Source: Undibacterium hunanense | GTDB lineage: Bacteria; Pseudomonadota; Gammaproteobacteria; Burkholderiales; Burkholderiaceae_D | Assembly (NCBI RefSeq): GCF_014284335.1 | Contig: NZ_JACOGF010000004.1 | Coordinates: 1-64,000, forward strand | DNA: 64,000 nt | Direction: 5' to 3' | In this document: positions 28,139-37,877 of the stretch, piece by piece | How positions within the stretch are numbered: position 1 is the first letter of the stretch | Layout: each line of letters begins with the position of its first letter | Notes under the pieces: generated by a model | What the model was told of the DNA's origin: nothing | Seen by the model: only the letters and a program-made list of their open reading frames with translations | The model's database searches: none | Made by a program: the position numbers and the translations under genes

Positions 28139-29209
28139 TTAGCTACCGCCCCATAATTCGCCGTTATTGCCCGATCTGGGCATGGTTACACCAAAATGTT
28201 CATAGGCAGATGGAGTCGCTATCCGGCCTCTGGGGGTGCGCTGTAAAAATCCCTGCTGTATCAGATAGGGTTCCAGTACGTCCTCTATGGTGTCGCGTTC
28301 TTCACCGATAGCGGCGGCGACATTGTCCAGTCCTACCGGGCCACCACCAAATTTGAAGAGTATGGCTTCCAACAGTTTTCTGTCCATCAGATCAAAACCA
28401 GCGGCATCCACATCCAGCATTTTCAGTGCGGCATCCGCCATGGGGCGTGTGATCTCGCCATTGCCCTTGACCTCGGCATAGTCGCGCACGCGTCGCAGCA
28501 GGCGATTGGCGATACGTGGTGTGCCACGTGCCCGCTTGGCAATTTCTCTGGCACCATCGGCCTGTATGGGAGCGTTCAGCAGTGAAGCTGAACGGGTAAC
28601 GATCTTGGTTAATTCTTCCGGTGTATAAAATTCCAGCCTGGCGACGATGCCGAAGCGATCGCGTAGAGGGTTGGTCAGCATGCCGGCACGGGTTGTTGCA
28701 CCCACCAGGGTGAACGGCTGTAAATCCAGCTTGACCGAACGTGCAGCCGGTCCTTCGCCAATCATGATATCGATCTGGTAATCTTCCAGCGCCGGGTACA
28801 AAATTTCTTCAACGACCGGTGACAGCCTGTGGATTTCATCGATGAACAAGACATCGTTTGCTTCCAGATTGGTCAGCAGGGCAGCCAGATCGCCCGCACG
28901 TTCCAGCACGGGGCCGGAAGTCTGGCGCAGGTTGACACCCATCTCGCGGGCAATAATATGGGCGAGCGTGGTTTTGCCCAGGCCCGGTGGACCAAACAGC
29001 AATGTGTGATCGAGTGCTTCGCTACGCTGCCTGGCAGCGGTGATGAAAATTTCCAGCTGGCCTCGTATCTTTTCCTGGCCGACATATTCATCGAGTTGCT
29101 TGGGACGCAGAGCCCGCTCTATTGCCTCTTCATTGGGCGAGCTGGGTGTGGCCGAGATAATGCGCGGCTCGCTGAAGTTGGAAGAAAGATTATCTGTCTG
29201 TATCGTCAT
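28139..29209 (-). CDS. ruvB: Holliday junction DNA helicase RuvB
   Basis: 356 residues. AAA+ motor of the RuvAB branch-migration complex. Walker A in [15 protein letters not shown], Walker B in [12 protein letters not shown], sensor 1 in [20 protein letters not shown] (with Arg finger region), sensor 2 in [18 protein letters not shown]. The C-terminal winged helix recognises DNA ([12 protein letters not shown]). The N-terminus is slightly extended before RIISATPSS. It lies 3 bases after ruvA in the same operon. Confidence 0.98.
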   Translation of the reverse strand: MTIQTDNLSSNFSEPRIISATPSSPNEEAIERALRPKQLDEYVGQEKIRGQLEIFITAARQRSEALDHTLLFGPPGLGKTTLAHIIAREMGVNLRQTSGPVLERAGDLAALLTNLEANDVLFIDEIHRLSPVVEEILYPALEDYQIDIMIGEGPAARSVKLDLQPFTLVGATTRAGMLTNPLRDRFGIVARLEFYTPEELTKIVTRSASLLNAPIQADGAREIAKRARGTPRIANRLLRRVRDYAEVKGNGEITRPMADAALKMLDVDAAGFDLMDRKLLEAILFKFGGGPVGLDNVAAAIGEERDTIEDVLEPYLIQQGFLQRTPRGRIATPSAYEHFGVTMPRSGNNGELWGGS

Positions 29210-29212
29210 CGC

Positions 29213-29794
29213 TTAGCCTTTGGACAGTGCTTTCAATGCCAGCTTGATACCGTCAGACACACCGCTGCCGGCGGGTACGGATTTCATGGCCAGCAAGGCT
29301 TCCTTGTCGGAATAACCAAGGGCTTGCAAGGCATTCAGGATATCGGCGCTATGGTCGCCGGCTGCCAGGGCCGCAGTGGCAGTGCCCAGATCTGCACCCA
29401 GCTTGCCTTTTAATTCCAGCAACAGACGCTCAGCGGTTTTTTTGCCTATGCCAGGTACGCGGGTCAGGCGCCCAGCTTCCTGTAGAGTAATTGCCTGCGC
29501 CAGATCAGCCACCGACATGCCGGATAGGATAGACAGGGCAGTGCGGGCACCGACGCCGCTGATCTTGATCAGTTGTTTGAAGGTCGTGCGTTCTTCGGCC
29601 GTGCCAAAACCAAACAGTACATGGGCATCTTCGCGTATCGCGAGATGGGTTAGCAAGATTACTTTTTCGCCAAGATGAGGCAGATTATAGAAGGTGCTCA
29701 TGGGCACATCGACTTCATAGCCTACGCCCTGGCAATCGACCAGCAATTGCGGAGGATTCTTTTCTATCAGAGTGCCTGCAATGCGACCTATCAT
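29213..29794 (-). CDS. ruvA: Holliday junction binding protein RuvA
   Basis: 193 residues. The N-terminal OB fold ([20 protein letters not shown]), two helix-hairpin-helix motifs ([16 protein letters not shown] and [20 protein letters not shown]) and the C-terminal domain III ([15 protein letters not shown]) that contacts RuvB are all present. Tetramers clamp the four-way junction. It follows ruvC by 160 bases and overlaps the ruvB leader, so transcription runs ruvC-ruvA-ruvB. Confidence 0.97.
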   Translation of the reverse strand: MIGRIAGTLIEKNPPQLLVDCQGVGYEVDVPMSTFYNLPHLGEKVILLTHLAIREDAHVLFGFGTAEERTTFKQLIKISGVGARTALSILSGMSVADLAQAITLQEAGRLTRVPGIGKKTAERLLLELKGKLGADLGTATAALAAGDHSADILNALQALGYSDKEALLAMKSVPAGSGVSDGIKLALKALSKG

Positions 29795-29954
29795 GAGACT
29801 GCTTTCATACTGTATGAATAAGCAGTGATAGTAAACGATTCTTGGGCGTTTGACGAGGCTCGCAAGTAATTTATAACGATATTACCTGCCTGCAACGCGG
29901 GGTGAGAGTGAGATAGAGAAATACGACCATGTCTGCCATGAGACCGCCAACTCG

Positions 29955-30497
29955 CTAACCCACCAGGCGGCCACCTTTGACGCGCAGCCCTTTTTTTGCC
30001 AGACCAGGTGCCAGTGCGCCCAAAGTCGCCAGCGCATCGCCGCTATGTGCATGGCAGATGGCCACACCCAGCGCATCAGCGGCATCGCTGCCAGGCAGTC
30101 CTGACAGGGCCAGCAGGCGCTGAACCATATCCTGCACCTGTTCCTTCTTGGCACGGCCATGACCGACCACGCCCTGTTTGACCTGCAGTGCCGTGTACTC
30201 TGCCACGGCCAGGTCAGCCGCTACCAAAGCGCATATGGCCGCCCCGCGCGCCTGCCCCAGCAACAAGGTGGATTGCGGATTGACGTTCACGAACACTTTT
30301 TCTATGGCGGCACAATCAGGCTGGTAAGTCTGTACTATTTCAGACACGCCTGCCAGTATGGTTTTCAGGCGCTCCGGCAATGAACCCTCTATGGTCTTGA
30401 TGGTCCCCGATGCGATATACGTCAGTTTGCTGCCCTGTTTATGGATGACGCCAAAACCGGTGGTACGCAAGCCGGGGTCTATGCCTAGGATTTTCAT
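29955..30497 (-). CDS. ruvC: Holliday junction resolvase RuvC
   Basis: 180 residues. RNase H-like endonuclease that resolves Holliday junctions. Catalytic acids: D7 in [14 protein letters not shown], Glu in [15 protein letters not shown], and the C-terminal pair in [15 protein letters not shown]. The [16 protein letters not shown] loop is typical. The ATG at 30497 is followed at once by the canonical KILGIDPG. The 160-base gap to ruvA is wider than usual and contains nothing recognisable. Confidence 0.97.
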   Translation of the reverse strand: MKILGIDPGLRTTGFGVIHKQGSKLTYIASGTIKTIEGSLPERLKTILAGVSEIVQTYQPDCAAIEKVFVNVNPQSTLLLGQARGAAICALVAADLAVAEYTALQVKQGVVGHGRAKKEQVQDMVQRLLALSGLPGSDAADALGVAICHAHSGDALATLGALAPGLAKKGLRVKGGRLVG

Positions 30498-30712
30498 GAG
30501 GTGTTCTTGTTGATATCGATGGGTCTGATGTTGCCGAGCAGGTATTGCTGATGAGTATAGCGTATCAGTGTGGATTTTTATTTGTGCTTATGTGAGTGGG
30601 TGATTACTTTTTTATTGTTATTTGTGATTGATGTGCGTTGCATGCTGTGAGTTGTTATTGCTTTGGAATCGTACTCGTAGGCGGCGAACGTCACTGGAGC
30701 GCCAGCCCGGTA

Positions 30713-30740
30713 GTCTCCAGCCTGCGCTGGAGCGACGTTA
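30713..30740. repeat. short palindromic repeat, unit A
   Basis: The perfect palindrome CTCCAGC-CTGC-GCTGGAG is followed by CGACGTTAA, and preceded by TAGT. Same stem as unit C at 30949-30984. Confidence 0.75.
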
Positions 30741-30826
30741 ACTTGACCGGTCATTTGCGGATGGTGCTTAGCCCGGTTTGTATCGTTGTATGCCGACAGG
30801 TTGAATAAGTTAGCTCTCTCAAATTC

Positions 30827-30860
30827 GTCATTCCTGCGCAGGCAGGAATCTAGCGGCGTT
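30827..30860. repeat. short palindromic repeat, unit B
   Basis: CGTC-ATTCCTGC-GCAG-GCAGGAAT-CTAGCGGCGTT. The outer flanks CGTC and CTAGCGGCGTT recur, inverted, around unit C, but the stem bases differ. Matches the widespread class of ATTCCTGC...GCAGGAAT genomic repeats. Confidence 0.8.
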
Positions 30861-30948
30861 TATGGTATGCCGAGATGCTAATTGTTCACGAAGATATTTT
30901 TTGTATGTTGGCGTTGAAAGTATTTGCGAATGATATTAGTGACCAACC

Positions 30949-30984
30949 AACGCCGCTAGGCTCCAGCCTGCGCTGGAGCGACGT
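30949..30984. repeat. short palindromic repeat, unit C (inverted relative to B)
   Basis: AACGCCGCTAG (reverse complement of the right flank of unit B) is followed by the stem GCTCCAGC-CTGC-GCTGGAGC and then GACG. Against the reverse complement of unit B, three stem pairs differ and all three changes are compensated on the other side. Confidence 0.8.
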
Positions 30985-31027
30985 CAATTAAATTCAGGTG
31001 ATTTAACAAATCGCATGCTTGTCAGAC

Positions 31028-31309
31028 TCAAACAATATCCAGATACAAATCTCGCCAATAAGGATTGGTTTCTTCAATCAACCGGATCTTCCATTTCCGT
31101 TTCCAGGCCTTGATTTGTTTTTCACGCTGAATGGCAGAAAGCATTGAATCGACTTGTTCAAACCAGACAAGCTGATGAATCTTATATTTCGACGTAAAAC
31201 TGTCTACAAAGTCGTGCTTATGCTGATAAACACGTGCAATCAGATCACTGGTGACACCCACATATAAAGTGCCATTTCTGGCACTTGCCAAGATATAAAT
31301 GTAAGCCAT
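31028..31309 (-). CDS. GIY-YIG nuclease family small protein
   Basis: 93 residues, a single GIY-YIG domain of the YhbQ/UvrC-N type. The signature appears as AYIYILASARNGTLYVGVTS. The conserved Arg is in LIARVYQHK, and the catalytic Glu candidate is in AIQREKQIKAWKRKWK. Such stand-alone proteins are probable DNA endonucleases of unknown role. It is next to a cluster of palindromic repeats (units A-C, nearest 44 bases downstream of its stop) and lies downstream of the purH terminator, so it is not part of that operon. Base composition is more AT-rich than purH. Confidence 0.88.
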   Translation of the reverse strand: MAYIYILASARNGTLYVGVTSDLIARVYQHKHDFVDSFTSKYKIHQLVWFEQVDSMLSAIQREKQIKAWKRKWKIRLIEETNPYWRDLYLDIV

Positions 31310-31327
31310 GGAATAGGAAGCTTGGAA

Positions 31328-31362
31328 TAAAAACGGCTCTAGTTGAACAGAGCCGTTTTAAA
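31328..31362 (-). terminator. terminator of the dusB-fis-purH operon
   Basis: Stem AAAACGGCTCT/AGAGCCGTTTT (31330-31340 with 31349-31359) with an 8-base loop and A/T flanks on both sides. It lies about 40 bases beyond the purH stop and works at least on the minus strand. Confidence 0.88.
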
Positions 31363-31400
31363 CAGAATCGCTAATTGATCAACACCGCATCAATATCACA

Positions 31401-32966
31401 TCAATGACGGAAATGACGCGTCCCAGTATAGACCATGACGACACCACGTTCATCCGCAGCATCAATCACTTCCTGGTCACGCATGGAACCACCGGGATGA
31501 ATGACGCAAGTAGCACCAGCATCCACTACAACATCCAGGCCATCACGGAAGGGAAAGAAAGCGTCAGACGCGACCGCAGAACCAGCCAGTGTCAAACCAG
31601 CGTTTTGCGCCTTGATGGAGGCGATGCGGGCAGAGTCTATGCGGCTCATCTGGCCGGCACCTACACCCAGTGTCATGCCATTGCCGCAGAAGACGATGGC
31701 GTTTGATTTCACATACTTGGCCACGCGCCAGGCGAACATCATGTCAGCCATCTGTTGTGGGGTCGGCTGCAATTTCGAGACGACGCGCAGTTCTTCCTGC
31801 AAGACGTTTTTGGCATCCGGTGCCTGCACCAGCAAGCCACCGCCAACGCGTTTCATATCATATTGATTGAATCCGGCACCCAGGGAAATTTCCAGCAGAC
31901 GCACGTTTTGTTTCGCTGCAAAAATCTGCTTTGCTTCCGCAGTGAAGGACGGCGCGATCAGCACTTCAACAAATTGTTTGGCGACGATTTCGGCTGCCTT
32001 GCCATCCAGTTCGCGATTGAAGGCGATGATGCCACCAAATGCAGAAGTGGGATCCGTCTGCAATGCCTTGCTATACGACTCAAACGGTGTGGGTGCTACT
32101 GCGACGCCGCAAGGGTTGGCATGTTTGACGATGACGCAGGCAGATTCGGCGAAAGACTTTACGCATTCCCATGCGGCATCGGCATCGGCGATATTGTTGT
32201 AAGACAGTTCCTTGCCTTGTAATTGCCTGTAGTTGGCCAGTGAGCCTTCGAGGGATTCCAGATCGCGATAGAAGGCCGCAGACTGATGCGGGTTTTCACC
32301 GTAACGCATTTCCTGTACTTTTTCAAAATGCAGGTTCAGGGTTTGCGGATAAGGGCTGCGTGTGGTGTGCGCCTTGTCTTCACCCAGGCTGGTCAAATAA
32401 TTGGTAATGGCACCATCGTATTGCGCGGTGTGAGCAAATACTTTTTTTGCCAGTGTGAACTTGGTGTCATAGCTGACAACGTTCTGATTCGCCTTCATCT
32501 CTGCCAGCACGACTGCGTAATCAGCAGGGTCTACAATGACGGTCACATCTTTGTGATTCTTGGCAGAAGAACGCAACATGGTCGGACCACCGATGTCGAT
32601 ATTTTCTATCGCATCTTCCAGTGAGCATTCGCCCTTGGCGACAGTCTGCTGAAACGGATACAGGTTGACCACCACCATGTCTATGGTAGGGATGCCATGT
32701 TGTTCCAGTGCTGCTACATGGTCAGGAAAATCACGGCGTGCCAGAATACCGCCATGCACTTTCGGGTGCAGGGTCTTGACGCGGCCATCGAGCATCTCTG
32801 GAAAACCGGTGTAGTCTGCCACTTCAGTCACTGGTAGGCCATTATCGGCCAGCAGTTTGGCCGTGCCACCTGTAGACAGCAACTTGACACCGAGTGCAGA
32901 CAGTTCACGTGCAAATTCGAGCACGCCGGTCTTGTCGGAGACAGAAATGAGGGCTTGTTTGATCAT
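31401..32966 (-). CDS. purH: bifunctional AICAR transformylase / IMP cyclohydrolase PurH
   Basis: Catalyses the last two steps of de novo IMP synthesis. 521 residues. The N-terminal cyclohydrolase ([66 protein letters not shown]) is followed by the transformylase, with [57 protein letters not shown] and a C-terminal [11 protein letters not shown]. The start ATG 32966 matches family N-termini. Last gene of a dusB-fis-purH series, 47 bases after fis. Confidence 0.98.
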   Translation of the reverse strand: MIKQALISVSDKTGVLEFARELSALGVKLLSTGGTAKLLADNGLPVTEVADYTGFPEMLDGRVKTLHPKVHGGILARRDFPDHVAALEQHGIPTIDMVVVNLYPFQQTVAKGECSLEDAIENIDIGGPTMLRSSAKNHKDVTVIVDPADYAVVLAEMKANQNVVSYDTKFTLAKKVFAHTAQYDGAITNYLTSLGEDKAHTTRSPYPQTLNLHFEKVQEMRYGENPHQSAAFYRDLESLEGSLANYRQLQGKELSYNNIADADAAWECVKSFAESACVIVKHANPCGVAVAPTPFESYSKALQTDPTSAFGGIIAFNRELDGKAAEIVAKQFVEVLIAPSFTAEAKQIFAAKQNVRLLEISLGAGFNQYDMKRVGGGLLVQAPDAKNVLQEELRVVSKLQPTPQQMADMMFAWRVAKYVKSNAIVFCGNGMTLGVGAGQMSRIDSARIASIKAQNAGLTLAGSAVASDAFFPFRDGLDVVVDAGATCVIHPGGSMRDQEVIDAADERGVVMVYTGTRHFRH

Positions 32967-33013
32967 GATTTTTGGTATGAGTAAGGAAATCGGTGTCAAG
33001 CCTCGCTGATGGA

Positions 33014-33247
33014 TCAGAGCAAACCGTGCTGCTGCAATTTCTTGCGCAAGGTATTCCGGTTAATGCCTAACATATCGGCGGCTTGTGACTGGTTGCTGGA
33101 GGCGCGCGTCATGACCATTTCCAGCATCGGTTTTTCAACGGCTAACACGACCATGTCGTAAATATTGGATGCGGGTTGCTCGCCCAGGTCACGGAAATAT
33201 TTTTCCAGATTTTTATGGACGGCGTCTTGAATACTATCTTTGCTCAT
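33014..33247 (-). CDS. fis: Fis family DNA-binding regulator
   Basis: 77 residues. A C-terminal helix-turn-helix ([20 protein letters not shown]) follows the dimerisation helices ([20 protein letters not shown]). The family bends DNA and acts as a nucleoid-associated regulator of growth-phase genes. The betaproteobacterial form is shorter than the 98-residue enterobacterial Fis and lacks most of the N-terminal beta hairpin. Lies between dusB (80 bases) and purH (47 bases), the conserved arrangement for this group. Confidence 0.95.
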   Translation of the reverse strand: MSKDSIQDAVHKNLEKYFRDLGEQPASNIYDMVVLAVEKPMLEMVMTRASSNQSQAADMLGINRNTLRKKLQQHGLL

Positions 33248-33327
33248 GCTGTTTTTATCACTGTTCGGTTATGCCAGGCGGCGGTTTGTCCGTGGATGAC
33301 GGACGATAAGACAAAAGGATGTTCGCC

Positions 33328-34338
33328 TTACGCTGCCAGTTTTTCTTCAAAGGGGCGGTATTGTAACCGCTCCCCAGCCATGTGATCAAAAAAACTGCTG
33401 ACGGCGGCAAGTTGTTCATCACAGTCTGTCAGTAAGTTCATTTGTTGCCGGAAATCTTCACCACCTACCAGGTCTTGCACATACCAGCCTATGTGTTTGC
33501 GTGCCGTTCGTACACCAAGGTAGTCACCATAGAAGGCATAGTGCGCTTTCAAATGGGCATCCATGAGTTCACGAACTTCAGAAATCAGAGGGGCAGGTAA
33601 ATGTTGTCCTGTATTGAGGAAGTGGGCGATCTCGCGAAAGATCCACGGTCGGCCTTGCGCCGCCCGGCCTATCATGATGGCGTCTGCACCAGTGGCCTCC
33701 AGTACATATTTGGCCTTTTCCGGTGTCGTGATGTCGCCATTGGCAACCACGGGGATATTGACTGCAGCCTTGACGGCAGCAATGGTCTCATATTCGGCAT
33801 CACCCTTGTAGCCATCGGCACGGGTGCGCCCATGCAGGGTCAGCATTTGTATGCCAGCCGCTTCTGCCATGCGGGCAATGTTCAGGGCATTTTTATTTGC
33901 CCTGTCCCAGCCGGTACGAAACTTCAGCGTCACCGGCACATCGACTGCGCCGACTACCGCATCCAGTATCTGCCCGACCAGGCTTTCATGCTGCAACAAG
34001 GCAGAACCACACCAGGCATTACAGACCTTTTTAACCGGGCAACCCATATTGATATCGATGATTTGCGCACCTTTATCGACATTATGCTTTGCACATTCGG
34101 CCAGCATCTGCGGATCAGCACCGGCAATCTGCACGGCCTTGGGTTCCATTTCGCCTTCATGGTTGGTACGGCGCGTGGATTTTTCTGTTTCCCAAAGTTT
34201 GGGATTGGACGCTGCCATTTCAGACACGGCATAACCCGCACCCAGTTCTTTGCATAACTGACGGAAAGGTCTGTCAGTCACACCAGCCATGGGAGCAACA
34301 AAAATATTATTACGCAGCACGTAAGAGCCGATTTGCAC
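33328..34338 (-). CDS. dusB: tRNA-dihydrouridine synthase B
   Basis: 336 residues. FMN-dependent TIM-barrel enzyme reducing U to dihydrouridine in the tRNA D-loop. N-terminal VFVAPMAGVTDRPFR-like segment (FVAPMAGVTDRPFRQL), the active-site Cys in INMGCPVKKV, VTLKFRTGWD, LTLHGRTRADGYKG, IPVVANGDITTPEKA and DAIMIGRAAQGRPWIF. A less usual CNAWCGSALLQ replaces the common NxxAGSALL. First gene of the dusB-fis-purH unit. Confidence 0.97.
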   Translation of the reverse strand: MQIGSYVLRNNIFVAPMAGVTDRPFRQLCKELGAGYAVSEMAASNPKLWETEKSTRRTNHEGEMEPKAVQIAGADPQMLAECAKHNVDKGAQIIDINMGCPVKKVCNAWCGSALLQHESLVGQILDAVVGAVDVPVTLKFRTGWDRANKNALNIARMAEAAGIQMLTLHGRTRADGYKGDAEYETIAAVKAAVNIPVVANGDITTPEKAKYVLEATGADAIMIGRAAQGRPWIFREIAHFLNTGQHLPAPLISEVRELMDAHLKAHYAFYGDYLGVRTARKHIGWYVQDLVGGEDFRQQMNLLTDCDEQLAAVSSFFDHMAGERLQYRPFEEKLAA

Positions 34339-34660
34339 GATCAGGGAAGGGGAAATTCGAAGAAGCGCTATTCTACCTGAATCCTGCTTAAATATTCGGC
34401 AAAATCGTTACCACTCGTAAGGAATATTTTTATCTATATGACATGCTGAAGCGATAGTATAAATTTGACTAAATCATCATACTTTTAGACTTACATTTCT
34501 AAATTACTATAGTAAGAGAGATACCGGTCTATACTTCTCTGCATGTGTGTATACTCTAATTACATTTGTCATATTGACTCCTGACAAAAGTGCATTCCCA
34601 TGACCTTGATTCGCTGATCGTCGTCAAGGGAATACATTTTTCTATATTAAGGGAGTTGTC
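34339..34660. other. AT-rich divergent region dusB / ndh
   Basis: 322 bases, markedly AT-rich, holding both promoters. No gene. A ribosome site AAGGGAG (34649-34655) precedes the GTG start of ndh. No specific operator was recognised. Confidence 0.5.
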
Positions 34661-35989
34661 GTGAGCGTGCAAAACAAGGAGGCAGTACATAGAATTACCA
34701 TCGTTGGCGGTGGTGCAGGTGGCCTGGAACTGGCAGTTCGTCTGGGCAAGAAACTGGGTAAGAAAGGCAAGGCGGTCATCACACTGGTGGATGCCAGCCG
34801 TACCCATTTGTGGAAACCCTTATTGCATCAGGTTGCCGCAGGCACCCTCGACAGCCATGCTGACGAGCGCGAATATTTTGCTTTGGCAAGATCGAATCAT
34901 TTTGAATTCCGACTGGGCCGCATGGATGGCTTGTCGCGCGACAAGAAAGAAATCTATCTCGAACCAACCCTGGACGAAAATGGCATAGAGTTACTGCCAC
35001 GTCAGGCCATTCCTTATGACAACCTGGTGATTGCACTCGGTAGCCAGACCAATGACTTCGGCACACCTGGCGCACGTGAAAACTGCATCATGCTGGATTC
35101 CCTGGCAGCGGCAGAGCGCTTCCATCAGAAACTCATCAACTGCTGTCTGCGCGCACAAACCCAGGACCAGGTGGCGGGGGAAGGGCGCTTTACTGTCACC
35201 ATCATCGGTGGTGGTGCCACAGGAGTAGAACTGGCCGCCGAGCTGCACATGACGACCAAAATCCTGTCCAGTTATGGTCTGGTCAATTTCCATCCCGAAA
35301 AAGACTTGAAGATCGTCATCGTCGATGCCTCGCCCCGTCTGTTGCAGATGTTGCCGGAACGCCTGTCAGAGGCTGTAGCCCGTGAATTGCGCAGCATTGC
35401 GGTCGAAGTGCATACCAATGAAAAAGTCGTCGAAGTATCCAAATCCGGTGTGCAGATGGCCAGTGGAAAATTCATCCCTAGCGGTATCGTGGTGTGGGCC
35501 GCCGGGATCAAGGCACCTGAATTTTTAAAAGATCTGGATGGGCTGGAATGCAATCGCATCAATCAACTGGTCGTCAACCGGTCTTTGCAAACTACCCGTG
35601 ATCCGTCCATTTTTGCCCTGGGTGATTGCTGCGCCTGTCCACAGGGCGAGGGTTTGCCGAATGTGCCTCCTCGTGCCCAGTCTGCCCATCAGCAAGCCAG
35701 CCTGCTGGCCAAGTCGCTGACGCGTCAGTTGCAGGGCAAGCCTCTGCTGGACTTCACCTACAAAGACCATGGTTCACTGGTGTCATTAGGTAATTACAGT
35801 ACGGTCGGCAGCCTGATGGGTGCGCTGGCCAGTGGTTCAGTTTTTATTGAAGGCACATTGGCAAAATGGATGTACTGGTCACTGCACAAGCACCATCAGG
35901 TGGCAGTCAATGGCCTGTTTCATACCTGGCTGTCAACCTGGGCAGAAACCATAGACCGGGTGCGCAATCCGCGTATCAAGCTGCATTGA
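34661..35989 (+). CDS. ndh: type II NADH dehydrogenase (NDH-2)
   Basis: 442 residues. Peripheral membrane flavoprotein that passes electrons from NADH to quinone without pumping protons. First Rossmann motif ITIVGGGAGGLELAVRLG (FAD), second VTIIGGGATGVELAAELH (NADH). Quinone-site-like TNDFGTPGARENCIMLD, IVVWAAGIKAPEFL, FALGDCCACPQ and PPRAQSAHQQASLLAKSL are family typical. The C-terminal segment (KWMYWSLHKHHQVAVNG) is amphipathic and probably membrane-binding. GTG start with a good AAGGGAG site. It is a single gene. Confidence 0.93.
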   Translation: MSVQNKEAVHRITIVGGGAGGLELAVRLGKKLGKKGKAVITLVDASRTHLWKPLLHQVAAGTLDSHADEREYFALARSNHFEFRLGRMDGLSRDKKEIYLEPTLDENGIELLPRQAIPYDNLVIALGSQTNDFGTPGARENCIMLDSLAAAERFHQKLINCCLRAQTQDQVAGEGRFTVTIIGGGATGVELAAELHMTTKILSSYGLVNFHPEKDLKIVIVDASPRLLQMLPERLSEAVARELRSIAVEVHTNEKVVEVSKSGVQMASGKFIPSGIVVWAAGIKAPEFLKDLDGLECNRINQLVVNRSLQTTRDPSIFALGDCCACPQGEGLPNVPPRAQSAHQQASLLAKSLTRQLQGKPLLDFTYKDHGSLVSLGNYSTVGSLMGALASGSVFIEGTLAKWMYWSLHKHHQVAVNGLFHTWLSTWAETIDRVRNPRIKLH

Positions 35990-36002
35990 ATTTTTGCAGA
36001 CG

Positions 36003-36030
36003 GGTTCCTGCCTTGCGAGGCAGGACCTTG
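36003..36030 (+). terminator. hairpin after ndh (possible terminator)
   Basis: GGTTCCTGCCT-TGC-GAGGCAGGACC forms a strong stem 14 bases after the ndh stop, but only a short TTGCTTG follows, so termination is unproven. The core is like the ATTCCTGC family of repeats. Confidence 0.4.
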
Positions 36031-36089
36031 CTTGCCCCTGAAATTTGGCCGTGGAACGAGGGGGCTTTTATCACTGGCCCGGTAATACC

Positions 36090-36863
36090 TCAAGCGACAT
36101 TCTTGCCGTACCAAAGCAAAACTGCCAACGCAATGGCGATCAGTGCTAACGGCAATTTCAAATCGACTATCGCGTCCAGCAGTTTTCTCTCTGCACCGGT
36201 TCTTGTATTATTCAAGGCCCCGGCCCATTTCGCTTTTCGCACTTCAAGAAATGGGTCAAAGCCGTTCAGCGTTAACGTATCCCTGTTTTGAAATGCCGTG
36301 CGGGCGACGCCTTGTGATAAATTAAAATTGTTTAAAACAAGCTCAGCTTTATGCCTGTCTTTGATCGCCAGAGTTTTTGCCGAACCATTGTAGAAGTTAA
36401 ATTTGAACAGGGTTTTTTTGTATTTGCCGTTCACTTCATTATGAGTGACTTCGAGCTTGCGCAGTTGGGCAAGGTCATACACGCTGATCTTCCAGGACCT
36501 GGCATCGACTATCGCCAGGGGAAAAAGATAACAGCCGGGAAGAAAATGAAATTTCTTATTGAGTTGATTGCGTTGCCAGATTGCATGTGCGCCATATAAA
36601 ACACCTGTCAACAACAGCGCATACCAGATAATTGCCCTTTGGCCTTCCCACAGTGCGCTGTATGCATCCAGTGCCTCAGAAAATGCCACCAGCCATAACA
36701 GAATGCTGCAAAAGAGGATGAGCAATGCATTCAGTCCGAACCAGATTCTGTTGGATGTCGTGTCGGCATACACCAGGTAATCAGGATTGAAAACTGACTT
36801 TAATAATTGTTTTTTGACGCTACGGGATAGCGTATCAAAATCGAATTGATAAAAGACGCGCAC
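36090..36863 (-). CDS. membrane protein of unknown function
   Basis: 257 residues from a GTG at 36863, chosen because GAGG lies 9 bases upstream; a TTG at 36878 would add 5 residues. Two membrane helices lie near residues 45-65 (FGLNALLILFCSILLWLVAF) and 78-96 (IIWYALLLTGVLYGAHAIW). A cytoplasmic, basic central part follows (residues 100-225, with a predicted beta-rich VTHNEVNGKYKKTLFKFNFY). A C-terminal helix (LPLALIAIALAVLLWYG) closes the protein. I do not recognise the family. The layout is reminiscent of small sensor or PH-like membrane proteins, without proof. Convergent with ndh. Confidence 0.6.
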   Translation of the reverse strand: MRVFYQFDFDTLSRSVKKQLLKSVFNPDYLVYADTTSNRIWFGLNALLILFCSILLWLVAFSEALDAYSALWEGQRAIIWYALLLTGVLYGAHAIWQRNQLNKKFHFLPGCYLFPLAIVDARSWKISVYDLAQLRKLEVTHNEVNGKYKKTLFKFNFYNGSAKTLAIKDRHKAELVLNNFNLSQGVARTAFQNRDTLTLNGFDPFLEVRKAKWAGALNNTRTGAERKLLDAIVDLKLPLALIAIALAVLLWYGKNVA

Positions 36864-37178
36864 GAATTCAATCCTCAAATTTAAAATGTACTGGTTTTAT
36901 TTGCGTTAGAAAACACTATGTAAAGCTTGCAATTATTCAACATTGTCAGTATCACCAATTCTATTGTCCCGGTCAACCTGTGTGTCTGGAAATGATGTTT
37001 TAGGCGCATTGCCATGCCAGAATGCCGTTTTTTTTGTTCTGTCGCCTGTCAAAATGCATCCGTCAGAAATTTCCGGGCACTGATCGACCATCACCCGCTA
37101 TTCATCGCAAACCAGAGGTAAGGGAAAATTCGCATGCGTATATTTCAAGTCTTGAATCATTCTTATGGAGAAGACGTG
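36864..37178. other. AT-rich divergent region before the secreted paralogue pair
   Basis: 315 bases between divergently read genes. AT-rich, no gene and no clear repeats. The ribosome site TGGAGAAG (37165-37172) of the next gene is at its right end. Confidence 0.4.
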
Positions 37179-37811
37179 ATGAGACACTGGAAAGCAGTAG
37201 CAGCAGCCTGCCTGATTGGCTTTGCCATGAATGTCTCGTTTGCAGATGGCATCAAGCTTGGTGCGCCCGAGGGGTGGCAACTATGGGGACCACTGGGTGA
37301 TAAATATGAGATGGGAATAGACCCGGCAGAAAGTACACCTGATCATCCCGCGCTTGTCATTGCCAGCAAAGACACGCCTACCAATGAAACCGTGACTTTG
37401 ATGCAGCAAGTGAATGCCGCAGAATGGGAAGGGGGCATGATTGAATTCAGCATGATGGCTAAAGCGGTAGGGGCGGAAAAGAACAGGGTATGGTTACGCC
37501 ATCTGAAAGGCAGAAACCCCGTTACCGGAGAAAAACGCAGCCTGCCGGAACTGATGCTGAACTCACGCAGCATACCGGACAGCAAAGGGTGGGAGCGGAT
37601 TACCATCATCAGCTATTTGCCGAAAGATTCAGGTGACGAAGACCGGCATTTTGACATCGGTATCTCACTTGCCTCCAAAGGCAAGATATGGGTCAGGGAT
37701 ATTAAATTGGAGCGCAAACCTTTTGTACCTGTCAGCAATCCCGTTGAATTGCCCGCTTTTCGCATGGGCTTACCCACCTATCCTCCCCGCAATCTGAACT
37801 TTAGCGGCTAA
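37179..37811 (+). CDS. secreted protein, paralogue 1 of a tandem pair
   Basis: 210 residues. The start at 37179 is set by TGGAGAAGACGTG. Signal peptide RHWKAVAAACLIGFAMNVSFA, then PEGWQLWGPLGDKYEMGIDP, a pattern (GW..xG....YexGiD) that I associate with uncharacterised beta-sandwich domains found alone or fused to regulators. The rest is predicted mostly beta and ends in NLNFSG. No cysteines follow the signal peptide and no catalytic motif is visible. It shares N-terminus, middle and C-terminal NLNFS with the next gene, 66 bases on. A LytS/LytTR pair follows. Function unknown; probably periplasmic or extracellular. Confidence 0.75.
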   Translation: MRHWKAVAAACLIGFAMNVSFADGIKLGAPEGWQLWGPLGDKYEMGIDPAESTPDHPALVIASKDTPTNETVTLMQQVNAAEWEGGMIEFSMMAKAVGAEKNRVWLRHLKGRNPVTGEKRSLPELMLNSRSIPDSKGWERITIISYLPKDSGDEDRHFDIGISLASKGKIWVRDIKLERKPFVPVSNPVELPAFRMGLPTYPPRNLNFSG

Positions 37812-37877
37812 TTTTTCGACCTTGCGCATGTGCGCAATACAGGTATGCACACAGATTATATGAATACAGGAGTCAAC

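Larger units (their letters stand above)
30498..31027. other. repeat-rich spacer between ruvC and the GIY-YIG gene
   Basis: 530 bases with no gene. It holds three short palindromic repeat units (30713-30740, 30827-30860, 30949-30984), and a possible fourth degenerate half near 30689-30712 (CGTCACTGGAGCGCCAGC). Confidence 0.6.

Noticed and set aside
36003-36030. Full copy of the ATTCCTGC repeat after ndh
   Set aside because: Only the stem core is similar; the AACGCCGCTAG and GACG flanks are missing.
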